Source: Planctomycetaceae bacterium (lineage in GTDB: Bacteria > Planctomycetota > Planctomycetia > Planctomycetales > Planctomycetaceae). Taken from it: a stretch of DNA of 64,000 bases. Location of the stretch: contig JAWKUA010000004.1 of NCBI GenBank assembly GCA_041398785.1, positions 313,703 to 377,702 on the forward strand, given 5' to 3'. Made by a program: the position numbers and the translations under genes. Below the pieces are notes generated by a model. That model was not told where the DNA came from, searched no databases, and saw nothing but the letters and a program-made list of their open reading frames with translations. This document shows positions 16,294 to 25,138 of this stretch, piece by piece (position 1 is the first letter of the stretch; each line of letters starts with the position of its first letter).

Positions 16294-17691
16294 TCAACGT
16301 GCTGCCTGCCGACGCTGCTGTCCGAACGCCCAGAACTCAGACGGCGTATGCGCATCATGGAAATGCACGAAAGCCTGTTCGACGATTCGCGGGTGCGACG
16401 TTGCGACGTCCGATGCTTCACCCACGTCTGTTGCCAGATCGTAGAGTTCGATTCCTTCACGCTGGTCGATCGAACTCACATTGTTCTGCACGGCTTTCCA
16501 GTTACCGAACCGAACGGCTCGCTTGCCGCCCTGCTCGTAAAATTCCCAGTACAGGTAGTCATGCTGAAGCTGGCCGCGGTTGCCGCCCGTCAATTCCTGC
16601 ACCAGGCTGATGCCGTCGCAGTCAGCAGGAGCGTCGATCCCGGCCAGATCGCAAAATGTCGGCAGCATGTCCCAGTGTGCGGAAATCAGTTCCGACGTTG
16701 AACCGGGTGCGATGCGCCCCGGCCAGCGGGCAATGAAGGGCGCGCGAATGCCGCCTTCGTAAACGTCGCGCTTGTGGCCACGCAGCGGTCCGTTACTGTC
16801 GAAGAATTCCGGGTCGTGGCCGCCTTCCCTGTGAGGCCCGTTGTCGCTGCTGAGCATCACGATCGTGTTTTCGTCCAGGTCCAGTTCATTCAGCAGCGCC
16901 ATCAGCTCACCGACCTGCTCGTCCAGCAGAGTCATCATGCCGGCAAATGCCGCGACCGGATTCTTCATCTCTGTACCGGCATAGCGCCCCACCTTGTCGG
17001 CGAACTGCGGAAACTTTTCCTCAAATGGCGCTGCGTATTCTCGCGGTACGTGCATTGCGGCGTGAGGAATCGTGACGGGCAGAAACAGAAAGAATTTCTC
17101 ATTCCGGTTGTCTCGCACAAACTGCAGCGCCTGGTCCATGATCAGCGTCGCGCTGTAGGCGGCGCCACCAAGTTCTATCCGCTGCTTGTTCTTCCACAGG
17201 TGACCGGGGTAGTAGTTGTGGGCTTCGCGTTGGCAGTTGTAGCCGTAGAAGAGGTCAAAATGCTCCGAAGGATCACTCGTCGACGACGGTCCGCCGAGGC
17301 CCCATTTGCCGAAAGCTCCTGTCTTGTATCCAGCCTCCGCCAGCAGTCGGGGCACCGTGACAATATCAGCCGGCATGGGAGCCTGGCCTTCCGGCTTGAT
17401 TTCCCGATTGCCGCGAACATACGAGTGACCGGTGTGAACGCCCGTCATCAGACAGCAGCGCGTCGGCGCACAGACGGTTGAACCGGAATAGTGCTGCGTA
17501 AATCTCATCCCTTCCGCCGCCAGTCGATCGACATTCGGTGTCATGAATTTCGTCTGGCCATAGCACGAAAGGTCACCGTACCCGGCGTCATCCAGCAGGA
17601 TGTAAACGATGTTCGGGCCGGAAGTGTCGGCAGCCAGAGCCGGTGCCAGGGAGAACAGAACAATGATGGCAGCGGGGATGTAAAGCTTCAT
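16294..17691 (-). CDS. Secreted arylsulfatase-type sulfatase
   Basis: The 465-residue protein has a Sec signal peptide (cleavage near ALAADT). It has the formylglycine motif CAPTR with the modified Cys at residue 74, and the metal-binding DD of NIVYILLDDAGYG. SSDNGPH and GHKRDVYEGGIRAPFIARWP are further family motifs. Sulfatases of this family hydrolyse sulfate esters, often on algal polysaccharides. The fully processed enzyme needs a formylglycine-generating enzyme, which is not in this window. It stands alone between two Uma2/lipoprotein loci. Confidence 0.93.
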   Translation of the reverse strand: MKLYIPAAIIVLFSLAPALAADTSGPNIVYILLDDAGYGDLSCYGQTKFMTPNVDRLAAEGMRFTQHYSGSTVCAPTRCCLMTGVHTGHSYVRGNREIKPEGQAPMPADIVTVPRLLAEAGYKTGAFGKWGLGGPSSTSDPSEHFDLFYGYNCQREAHNYYPGHLWKNKQRIELGGAAYSATLIMDQALQFVRDNRNEKFFLFLPVTIPHAAMHVPREYAAPFEEKFPQFADKVGRYAGTEMKNPVAAFAGMMTLLDEQVGELMALLNELDLDENTIVMLSSDNGPHREGGHDPEFFDSNGPLRGHKRDVYEGGIRAPFIARWPGRIAPGSTSELISAHWDMLPTFCDLAGIDAPADCDGISLVQELTGGNRGQLQHDYLYWEFYEQGGKRAVRFGNWKAVQNNVSSIDQREGIELYDLATDVGEASDVATSHPRIVEQAFVHFHDAHTPSEFWAFGQQRRQAAR

Positions 17692-17822
17692 GACGCAGAT
17701 CCGAAACGGAGAATCGGGCGGATTTCGGTTGGCGACAGTTTACCTGGCTGATCTGTCAGCGCAAACCGGCCATTCGCTCAGCAGTGGATTTTGGTAGACT
17801 GTCAGCAGGAGACCAGAGAATC

Positions 17823-18392
17823 ATGTCCACCGCCCGACAGACACATTACCTGACGCCGGAAGAATACCTTGCCATGGAGCGAGCGTCGGAAATACGACAT
17901 CAGTATTTTGACGGTGAAGTCTTCGCAATGTCCGGTGCGAGCCGTGCTCACAATCTGATTGTCGGCAATGTCAGCCGTGCGATCGGCAATCAGATCGTTA
18001 ACAGACCATGCGAAGTCTACCAAACGGACATGCGAGTTAAGGTCAGTGCGTCCGGACTGTATACATATCCCGACGTGGCGGTGGTCTGTGGCGAGCCGAA
18101 GTTTGAAGACAGTTTCGTTGATACGCTGCTGAGTCCGCTTGTGCTGGTCGAAGTGCTTTCGGCGTCGACGGAGGATTACGACCGCGGACGCAAGTTTGTG
18201 CAATACCGGCAGATCGATTCCCTGCAGGAATACGTCCTGATTGCCCAGGATCGTCAGCATGTGGAACGCTGGTCTCGCAGCGACGGCCCCTGGACACTCT
18301 GGGAGACCGACAGCGTCGACGCAGTGGTGGAACTGACATCGATTGACTGCCGAATCGATGTCTCGGAAATCTATGCCAAAGTGCAGTTCTGA
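17823..18392 (+). CDS. Uma2-family (DUF820) protein
   Basis: This is a standard 189-residue Uma2 protein: LTPEEYLAMERASEIRHQYF at the start, FDGEVFAMSGASRAHN, TYPDVAVVCGEPKFED with the catalytic-type Asp, LVLVEVLSASTEDYDRGRKF with the Glu, and QEYVLIAQDRQHVERW. The fold is that of PD-(D/E)XK nucleases; no function is proven for the family. It is a single gene with its own ribosome site (GGAGACC upstream). Confidence 0.9.
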   Translation: MSTARQTHYLTPEEYLAMERASEIRHQYFDGEVFAMSGASRAHNLIVGNVSRAIGNQIVNRPCEVYQTDMRVKVSASGLYTYPDVAVVCGEPKFEDSFVDTLLSPLVLVEVLSASTEDYDRGRKFVQYRQIDSLQEYVLIAQDRQHVERWSRSDGPWTLWETDSVDAVVELTSIDCRIDVSEIYAKVQF

Positions 18393-18557
18393 AGCGTGGC
18401 TGGAGTGCGTTTCCCGTCGCGTGATCGACTGTGATTCGGAGCCTGTGTGACTTGCGGGCTACAGGAAGCTTTCCGTCGCACCGAACGACCGCGCGTTCGC
18501 GGCCTTGTCAGAACCGGGACATGATCTTCAGGGATTCCCTTGGCGCTTCCGCCGGAT

Positions 18558-19511
18558 TCAGCGGGCAAGCTCCCAAAAATCTTCCGGCGGCTCACAACGG
18601 AATTCCAGCCATTCGTTCAGAATGGGATGCAGGAATCCCAGTCTGGCAGCATGCAGCGCGTGACGACACTCCGCGGGTTCCCCATCATCGCATTGCGGCG
18701 TTTTGCGGATGCTGCCGAACGGTCCGTAGTATTCGTCACCGACAACGGGATGACCGATTTCCGCGAGATGGACGCGAATCTGATGATTGCGGCCGGTGTA
18801 CAGGACACAATCGGCGACCGAACAATTCTGAAGTCTCTGAACGATTGTCACGCGAGTCCTGGCGGGTCGCGGATGCCTGGCCCCGTGTCTTGCCGACATC
18901 AGCACGCTGTTACCGCCCGGCCGCTGTCCGATCGGAAGGTCAATGGTGCGTGTTTCGAACGAAGGACTTCCCTCAATGATGGCGACATACGACTTCGACA
19001 GCTTTCCCTGCTGAAAGTCTATCGACAACAGCCGGTGTGCATGGTGGTCTTTCGTGACCACGATCAGCCCGCTGGTCATGCGGTCCAGGCGATGGACGAT
19101 TCCGGGTCTCAACAGGCCGCGCACGGGAGTCTGAAGATCCAGGTGACTCTGGATGACGCTGGAAAGCGTTCCTTCCTGAAATTCACCGACGGGATGTGCC
19201 ACGAGTCCGACGGGCTTGTCCACAACCAGCAGCCAGGGATCTTCGTAAAGCACCGGCAGCGCCGCGTGACCTGGAGGCAGAAGTTTGTCAGGTGGTTCGA
19301 CCAGCCGAATTCGCACTCGCTGCCGTCGGAAAACTCGCTGCAGCGGATCGGCCTGCATGTCATCAACGCTGGCCAGCCCGGCCGTGACCATTCGGTGCAG
19401 CCGCCACGATGTGTAATTTCGAAGATGCTTCGCAAGGAATGAATCAATGCGAACGCCCGAAAGGTACGGCTCGACGATGAATTCCGGAGACAGAGGCCAG
19501 TGTGCGGACAT
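18558..19511 (-). CDS. RluA-family RNA pseudouridine synthase
   Basis: An S4-like RNA-binding region (residues about 15-75: VRIDSFLAKHLRNYTSWRLH) precedes the catalytic domain. The signature HRLDRMTSGLIVV places the nucleophilic Asp at residue 143. KPVGLVAHP, a GRNHQIRVHLAEIGHPVVGD block and DEYYGPFG complete the RluA/RluC/RluD pattern. The target site in rRNA or tRNA cannot be told. The length of 317 residues is normal. No operon partner is evident. Confidence 0.9.
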   Translation of the reverse strand: MSAHWPLSPEFIVEPYLSGVRIDSFLAKHLRNYTSWRLHRMVTAGLASVDDMQADPLQRVFRRQRVRIRLVEPPDKLLPPGHAALPVLYEDPWLLVVDKPVGLVAHPVGEFQEGTLSSVIQSHLDLQTPVRGLLRPGIVHRLDRMTSGLIVVTKDHHAHRLLSIDFQQGKLSKSYVAIIEGSPSFETRTIDLPIGQRPGGNSVLMSARHGARHPRPARTRVTIVQRLQNCSVADCVLYTGRNHQIRVHLAEIGHPVVGDEYYGPFGSIRKTPQCDDGEPAECRHALHAARLGFLHPILNEWLEFRCEPPEDFWELAR

Positions 19512-19745
19512 GGTGGCTTAGAATAGCACACGTCCGACAGGGCGACGCTTGTCGTGCGACTCATGTTCGGCGGTATCCCGCGCAGCGAGTCGCGTGTCGG
19601 GAACGCTGGTCCCGGGATTTACACGGAAACATTCCGCCGTTTCCCGTAGTTACCTGAAGATGGCGCCGGTAGCATGTGGCGTACTGACGCCGGATCAGCG
19701 GTGTGAGACGACTAATTCGTCTGAAACGTGAGTTGTGGGTGTGTG

Positions 19746-21701
19746 ATGAAGAAGACTCAGGCAATTGGAATTGACCTCGGCACGACATACTCCTCAATCG
19801 CCTGGCTGAACGAGCACGGACAACCGGTCACAATTCCGAATCAGGAGGGAGAACTGGCAACGCCGTCGGTCGTTTTCTTTGACCAGAATGAGCCGGTGGT
19901 TGGTACAGAGGCCCTGCGAAATGCGATCGCCCGTCCGCAGCAGGTCGTACAGAACGCAAAACGGTTCATGGGCGATGCCGGCAAGTTCTGGAAGATCAAC
20001 GACAACCGCTACAGCCCGGTGCATATCTCCGGAATGATCCTGCGAAAGCTTGTCTCCGCTGCTCAGGAGCGAGTCGGGGAAATCACCGACGCCGTGATCA
20101 CCGTACCGGCGCAGTTCAGTGATGCTCAGCGGCACGCCACGATTCAGGCGGGGCACGCTGCAGGGCTCGATCGCGTCGAAATCATCAATGAGCCCGTCGC
20201 CGCAGCGCTGTGTCATGTACTGGGTTCGGAGGGACTGGCGTTCACGGAACTGGCCATCGACCAGACACTGATGGTCTACGACCTTGGCGGCGGAACCCTG
20301 GACCTGGCGATCGTGAAATATGCCAGCGACCAGGTTCGAGTGCTGGCGTCCGACGGTGACCTGGAACTTGGCGGGCTGGACTGGACTCAGGTACTGGTGG
20401 ATGCCGCCGCGGAAAAGTTCCTTCAGGACTTCCGGGAGGATCCTCGCAGAGACCCGGAAAGCCACCAGTTTCTGGCGCTGGAAGCGGAGCAGGCAAAACG
20501 CAGCCTGAGTGTTCGCCCGCGGGCAGCCATCACCGTGCAGCACGGCGGCAACCGGCGCACTTACCAGATCGAACAGCAGGAATTCGAATCGCTCAGCCGA
20601 AAGCTGGTGCAGCGGTCCGAAGGTATCACAAGACGAATTCTCAGTGACAAGGGCTTCGGCTGGGCTCACATCGATGTTGTTCTGACGACCGGTGGTGCGT
20701 CACGAATGCCCATGGTTCGGAACAGCCTGAAGAAGCTGAGCGGACGGACGCTGAATTCGTCGCTTTCTCCGGACCAGTCCATTGCTCACGGGGCCGCTTA
20801 TTACGCGGGAATGCTGCTGTTGAATCAACAGTACACTCGCACCGTCTTCAGTTCGCAGGCTTCGTCCCGGCTGTCGAAACTCAGCCAGCAAAGTGTCAAC
20901 GCACGAGCTCTTGGAATACTGGTCCGTGATACCAGCACCGGGCAGCGGGTGCCACATTATCTGATCCCGCCGAATAGCGCGCTTCCGGCATCAAAATGTC
21001 ATGTCTTTGGAACGGTGACAGACCGGCAGACGCGAGTGCATGTCTGGATTGTCGAAAGTGGTGCCGGCCCGGACCGCGAACCCACTGTGCTGGGCGACTG
21101 TGTCATTTCCGACCTGCCGGCCAACCTGCCGGAAGGAAGCAGGGTCGAAGTGTCAATCAGCTATGATCGCCAGGCGCGAGTCCATGTCGCCGCGCGCGAG
21201 ATGCAAAGCGGAATCACGGCGGAAGCGGAGATTATTCGGCTTGAAAACCTGAACGCTCAGCTGCAGGAAACGCCGGATCGTGAAGATGGTGAACTGGAGT
21301 TGATTGAAGCCCCCGAAGTTGCATCCGGGGAAGATTCGCCGCCGTTGCATGAAACACCGGCAATGCCGCCAGCGGACACGGACAATTCGCTGGACGAGCT
21401 TTCTGCATTCCTGCAACCGACGCTGGAACAGGCCGATCAGCCTGTCGCTCTTTGCGACACCTGCGGTGCATTTCTAAATCGCCGAGGGAAATGTTCGGAA
21501 TGTGATGCTTCCCGCCCGCCCGCTCAGACGACGCCGAGAAAGAAGCGACGCTCCGGCCGTGAATTGACCAGAGCCGAACGAGCCGCGATCCGTCGCAGGC
21601 GACGCGTCACCGGAACGCAGAAGCCGGACGGAACCAGAACCGAGGAAGCGAAGCAGGCTGAAGACGAGTTCTGGAATCTGCTGGATGACGGCGGAACATG
21701 A
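19746..21701 (+). CDS. Hsp70-family protein with C-terminal zinc ribbon
   Basis: The ATPase domain is clear: IGIDLGTTYSSIAWLN (phosphate 1), VITVPAQFSDAQRHATIQAG, NEPVAAALCH, VYDLGGGTLDLAIV (phosphate 2) and VVLTTGGASRMPMVRNSL (adenosine). A beta-rich substrate-binding-like region follows (about 390-520), but the helical lid typical of DnaK is absent. Instead there is an acidic linker and a four-cysteine ribbon, C570-x2-C573-x9-C583-x2-C586, then a strongly basic stretch and a short acidic end. It is therefore not the housekeeping DnaK. No DnaJ or GrpE lies nearby. The ATG at 19746 is preferred because a GTG 6 codons upstream adds nothing conserved. Confidence 0.9.
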   Translation: MKKTQAIGIDLGTTYSSIAWLNEHGQPVTIPNQEGELATPSVVFFDQNEPVVGTEALRNAIARPQQVVQNAKRFMGDAGKFWKINDNRYSPVHISGMILRKLVSAAQERVGEITDAVITVPAQFSDAQRHATIQAGHAAGLDRVEIINEPVAAALCHVLGSEGLAFTELAIDQTLMVYDLGGGTLDLAIVKYASDQVRVLASDGDLELGGLDWTQVLVDAAAEKFLQDFREDPRRDPESHQFLALEAEQAKRSLSVRPRAAITVQHGGNRRTYQIEQQEFESLSRKLVQRSEGITRRILSDKGFGWAHIDVVLTTGGASRMPMVRNSLKKLSGRTLNSSLSPDQSIAHGAAYYAGMLLLNQQYTRTVFSSQASSRLSKLSQQSVNARALGILVRDTSTGQRVPHYLIPPNSALPASKCHVFGTVTDRQTRVHVWIVESGAGPDREPTVLGDCVISDLPANLPEGSRVEVSISYDRQARVHVAAREMQSGITAEAEIIRLENLNAQLQETPDREDGELELIEAPEVASGEDSPPLHETPAMPPADTDNSLDELSAFLQPTLEQADQPVALCDTCGAFLNRRGKCSECDASRPPAQTTPRKKRRSGRELTRAERAAIRRRRRVTGTQKPDGTRTEEAKQAEDEFWNLLDDGGT

Positions 21702-21837
21702 CGCTTTGGCTCATGTGCCGCCGGATCACCCGTGTCAACGATGACGATCGCCAACAGCGCTGCGGTGCAGCCGTGTCTGTCGGATAGCCAATCGCTCCGG
21801 CGATTCTGCCCGGTAGTCGTTCCTCGCCGTTTCTGTC

Positions 21838-23610
21838 CTACAGCACGTGGCGGATCTTGGTGAGGAACTCTGCGTTCGTCGGAAACTTCTCCATCGTGCG
21901 CGTTAGTTGTTCCATCGCTTCCACGGGGCTGAGAGTAATCAGGCTTCGACGCAGCAGCGTGACGCCCTCCAAAACATCCGGAGCCAGAATCTTCTCCTCG
22001 CGACGTGTTCCAGATTTTGCGATGTCAATAGACGGCCAGATCCGGCGATCCGCAAGGTCACGACTCAGCACCATTTCCATGTTGCCCGTACCCTTGAATT
22101 CCTGAAAGATCGCTTCGTCCATGCGATTTGTGGTTTCGATCAGAGCCGTGCCACAGACTGTCAGCGAGCCGCCTTCGTCAAAGCGCCGTGCGGTTCCGAA
22201 TAGCTTCTTGGGCATGTCCAGAGCCCGAATATCCAGGCCGCCGCTTCCGGTCCTGCCGGAGTTGCTGACCCATTTGTTAAACGCCCGCGCAAGTCGTGTG
22301 ATGCTGTCCAGCAGAATGAAGACATCCTTGCCGGATTCCGCCAGCCGCTTGCCTCGTTCAATAATCAACTGGGCGATTCGGACGTGGCTTTCAACATCCT
22401 GGTCAAGCGACGACGAAATCACTTCACCGTTGACCAGTCGGTTCATTTCGGTGACTTCTTCCGGACGCTCATCGATCAGCAGGACCATCAGGTGGATTTC
22501 CGGATGGTTTTCACTGACAGCGTTTGCAATATCCTGCAGCAGCATAGTTTTGCCGGTCCGCGGCGGAGCCACCAGCAACGCTCTCTGTCCCTTACCGATC
22601 GGGCACAACAGGTCCATCACTCGCATGGTGATCGGCCTTGGGCCTGTTTCCAGACGAATCTGTTCGAACGGATTGATGGGTGTCAGTTCGTCGAAATGCT
22701 TAACCTTCGTGTATTCCTCCGGCGTGAAACCGTCGATCAGTTCCACTTCTCTAAGTCGTGGTCCCTGATTGCGGGTTCCGGGCCCCACGTCACCCCTGAT
22801 CAGTACTCCTTCGCGAAGCGCGAATTTTTCGACGATTGAACTGGAAACAAACGGATTGGAATCTTCCGCCGCGTAGTTTTTTCTGGGATCCCGCAGGAAC
22901 CCGTATCCCTTGGGGTGCAGTTCCAGAACGCCTTCGAAAGTGCCTTCGATTTCCTCGCCGGAACTCTGGATTTGCCGGCTTCGCCGTGAAGCACTTCCAC
23001 CGGCACCACCTCGCCGGCCTCGATCCGAGGAACTTCCGGTTCTGCCGCCGCCTCGTGTGCCGCCGCGATCTGACTGGCGACGGCGTCCGCCGCGGCCTGC
23101 ATTCGACCCGCGATTGTCGGCGCGGGAACTGTCACCACCGCCAGGCTCGGTGCCTCCCGATCGTCTCCTCCTGCGCCGTCGACGTCGCGGTCTCCGGTCT
23201 CCCTCGTCGCCATCATCGGCGCCTGGAGCGTCGACCGACAACTCGGGATCACCGTATTCCTCAGCAGCCCCTTCGGCGTCTTCCTGGTCACTGACTTTTC
23301 GCCGCGTTGACGGCGAATCTGTTTTCGCTTCGACATCGAAATCGTCGGGCGGCGTTTCCGGCGCATCCCGTGATTTTCGGCGACGCGAAGTCCCTGCAGA
23401 ACTGCGGGGTGAGGTGACTTCGGATTCTTCCTGAGAATGGTCGTCGAGTCCGTCACCGAAGGATTCGTCAGCCTTCACGTCACTTTCGACAGAATCGTCG
23501 GAGTCTGTTTTCGGTTGTCGTGTTCGCGACCGACTTGTGGACGTCGAAGACGACGCCCGTGGTGTTCGCCGCTTCGTTCCTTCAGCGCTGCTCGAACTGC
23601 TTGTTGGCAT
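21838..23610 (-). CDS. rho: Transcription termination factor Rho with long charged N-terminal extension
   Basis: Residues from about 225 on match Rho: the RNA-binding cold-shock-like domain (GVLELHPKGYGFLRDP), then the ATPase with Walker A APPRTGKT near residue 350, LLIDERPEEVTEMNR, the Q-loop/arginine region SGRTGSGGLDIRALD and the end LTKIRHVL. The first 220 residues are disordered, rich in Ser, Asp, Glu and Arg, with RRRRRRRRSGG and RGG-like tracts. Such extensions occur in Rho of several phyla and may bind RNA or drive condensation. The 724-base upstream region without a gene fits an autoregulated leader, since rho is often controlled by its own product; that is inference. Confidence 0.95.
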   Translation of the reverse strand: MPTSSSSSAEGTKRRTPRASSSTSTSRSRTRQPKTDSDDSVESDVKADESFGDGLDDHSQEESEVTSPRSSAGTSRRRKSRDAPETPPDDFDVEAKTDSPSTRRKVSDQEDAEGAAEEYGDPELSVDAPGADDGDEGDRRPRRRRRRRRRSGGTEPGGGDSSRADNRGSNAGRGGRRRQSDRGGTRGGGRTGSSSDRGRRGGAGGSASRRSRQIQSSGEEIEGTFEGVLELHPKGYGFLRDPRKNYAAEDSNPFVSSSIVEKFALREGVLIRGDVGPGTRNQGPRLREVELIDGFTPEEYTKVKHFDELTPINPFEQIRLETGPRPITMRVMDLLCPIGKGQRALLVAPPRTGKTMLLQDIANAVSENHPEIHLMVLLIDERPEEVTEMNRLVNGEVISSSLDQDVESHVRIAQLIIERGKRLAESGKDVFILLDSITRLARAFNKWVSNSGRTGSGGLDIRALDMPKKLFGTARRFDEGGSLTVCGTALIETTNRMDEAIFQEFKGTGNMEMVLSRDLADRRIWPSIDIAKSGTRREEKILAPDVLEGVTLLRRSLITLSPVEAMEQLTRTMEKFPTNAEFLTKIRHVL

Positions 23611-24334
23611 AAGAAAACCTGAGCTTGTTGAAAAGAAACGACACTTCCTGCGGAAGCGTCGATACGCACTGTGAATCCATCTGGCAACGCTGGGATGCTA
23701 CGCGTACGTGTACCGATCACGGCGTCACTGTGGATTAACCTGAGTTTCACAAACGTGCCTTGTGCCCCGCAAAGGCTGGCTTTCCGGAAGCTCACCCAAA
23801 CGAAAATCGCAACGCCGTTGCGTGAGTGAAAGTCGAGAATCCCCTGCGGGATGAAACGGGATTCATGCCATCTCAGTCCGCGTTGACAACGCCTGAGAGC
23901 TTCGCCGCAAACCACAGCGGACAAAGCGGGCAGTCGCATCCCGTGAATGCGATAACGGCCTGGGAGCCTCCCGAAGGGTGAGCCTGCAACAGCGATGTTC
24001 TTGCTGGAAAGGGGACCGGGTCAAGTGGGACCGGCACGCACCTGCAGGGGGCTCAGTCAGCGACAGGGACTGCTTAAGCGAGTCCCGAAATACGCGAAGA
24101 TCTACTTCTTCCTGAGTCGTTCGACTCCGGATTTTCAAAAGCCATCAAGACTTTAACTGACAGCAGTATTAATGCAACTCTTTTTCGTGTCAATCGTACT
24201 CTGGAAATTGTATGCCAACCGCTTCATCTGGTGTAAACCGGCAAACACCGACCAATCATCCGGACTCGTCCACGACCCGCCGTCCACTGGACTTGGCAAC
24301 CGGCCGCACTCTGAAGTTCAACTGAACCTGACAC
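23611..24334. other. Long intergenic region upstream of rho
   Basis: The 724 bases carry no supported gene on either strand. The best short open frames lack ribosome sites and protein-like composition. I looked for SRP, tmRNA, RNase P and 6S signatures and found none. A long untranslated leader for rho is possible. The AT-rich piece at about 24140-24230 may hold a promoter. Confidence 0.4.
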
Positions 24335-25108
24335 TCAGCGCCGCTGCCTTTCGGCGTGTTCCCGGCGCCGAAATATCGCCGAACGGCAGATTCCGAGCTT
24401 GTTCAGCCAGAACTGAGCCATCACCCATAGAGTTAACAGGCCATAGCGGGTGCTGCGGCGAAAGTTGATGCTCGACGCTTCCTCAAAGTACCGTACCGGC
24501 ACCGGAATGTCCCCAAGGCGAAAGCCAAACGCTACTGACTGGGCCAGAAACTGGGTGTCGAAGACGAAGTCGTCGGAGTTTTCCTGCCACGGAATGGACT
24601 CCAGCACACTGCGATGGTAAGCCCGAAATCCACTGTGAAAATCGCCGAGATTCTGCCCGAGAGCAATGTTTTCCGTGATTGTCAAAAACCGGTTTGCGAT
24701 GTACTTCCACCCCGGCATGCCTCCCGCCAGTGCCTCGGCTCGAGTGCGGATGCGTGAACCCAGGATGACATCGCAGTTCCCCAGGCGAATCAGTTCTGCC
24801 GCGATCGGTATGACTCGGCTGTCGTACTGATAGTCCGGGTGGATCATCACGACAATATCGGCTCCCATTTCCAGAGCCCTGGCATAGCAGGTCTTTTGAT
24901 TGCCTCCGTATCCCGTGTTCTTTTCGTGCCGGATGACTGTGAGTCCCAGGCCTTCCGCCACCTCGACAGTATTGTCGCGACTGCAGTCATCGACAAGGAT
25001 GATTTCATCGACGCTGCCGTCGGGGATGTCGCTAATTGTCTTTTCAAGTGTGGCGGCCGCATTGTAGGCCGGCATCACCGCGATGACTTTTGTACTGCTG
25101 ACGGTCAT
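24335..25108 (-). CDS. Family 2 glycosyltransferase (dolichyl-phosphate-sugar synthase type)
   Basis: This is a GT-A fold enzyme: VIAVMPAYNAAATLEKTISD, DEIILVDDCSRDNTVEVAE, NTGYGGNQKTCYARALEMGA, and the metal-binding region IVVMIHPDYQYD in place of DADGQH. GSRIRTRAEALAGGMPGWKY and FHSGFRAYHRSVLE are typical of DPM1/polyprenyl-phosphate glycosyltransferases. No C-terminal membrane segments are present apart from a weak one, so the enzyme is probably peripheral. It starts 30 bases after the stop of the aminotransferase-like gene, so the two are probably in one operon. The substrate is unknown. Confidence 0.9.
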   Translation of the reverse strand: MTVSSTKVIAVMPAYNAAATLEKTISDIPDGSVDEIILVDDCSRDNTVEVAEGLGLTVIRHEKNTGYGGNQKTCYARALEMGADIVVMIHPDYQYDSRVIPIAAELIRLGNCDVILGSRIRTRAEALAGGMPGWKYIANRFLTITENIALGQNLGDFHSGFRAYHRSVLESIPWQENSDDFVFDTQFLAQSVAFGFRLGDIPVPVRYFEEASSINFRRSTRYGLLTLWVMAQFWLNKLGICRSAIFRRREHAERQRR

Positions 25109-25138
25109 GGCGTCCGGATTTCAGGCTGCCGCGCAGCA

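Noticed and set aside
23611..24334. Possible structured RNA (SRP, tmRNA, RNase P or 6S) upstream of rho
   Set aside because: None of the diagnostic sequences of these RNAs was found on either strand, and no consistent stem pattern was visible.
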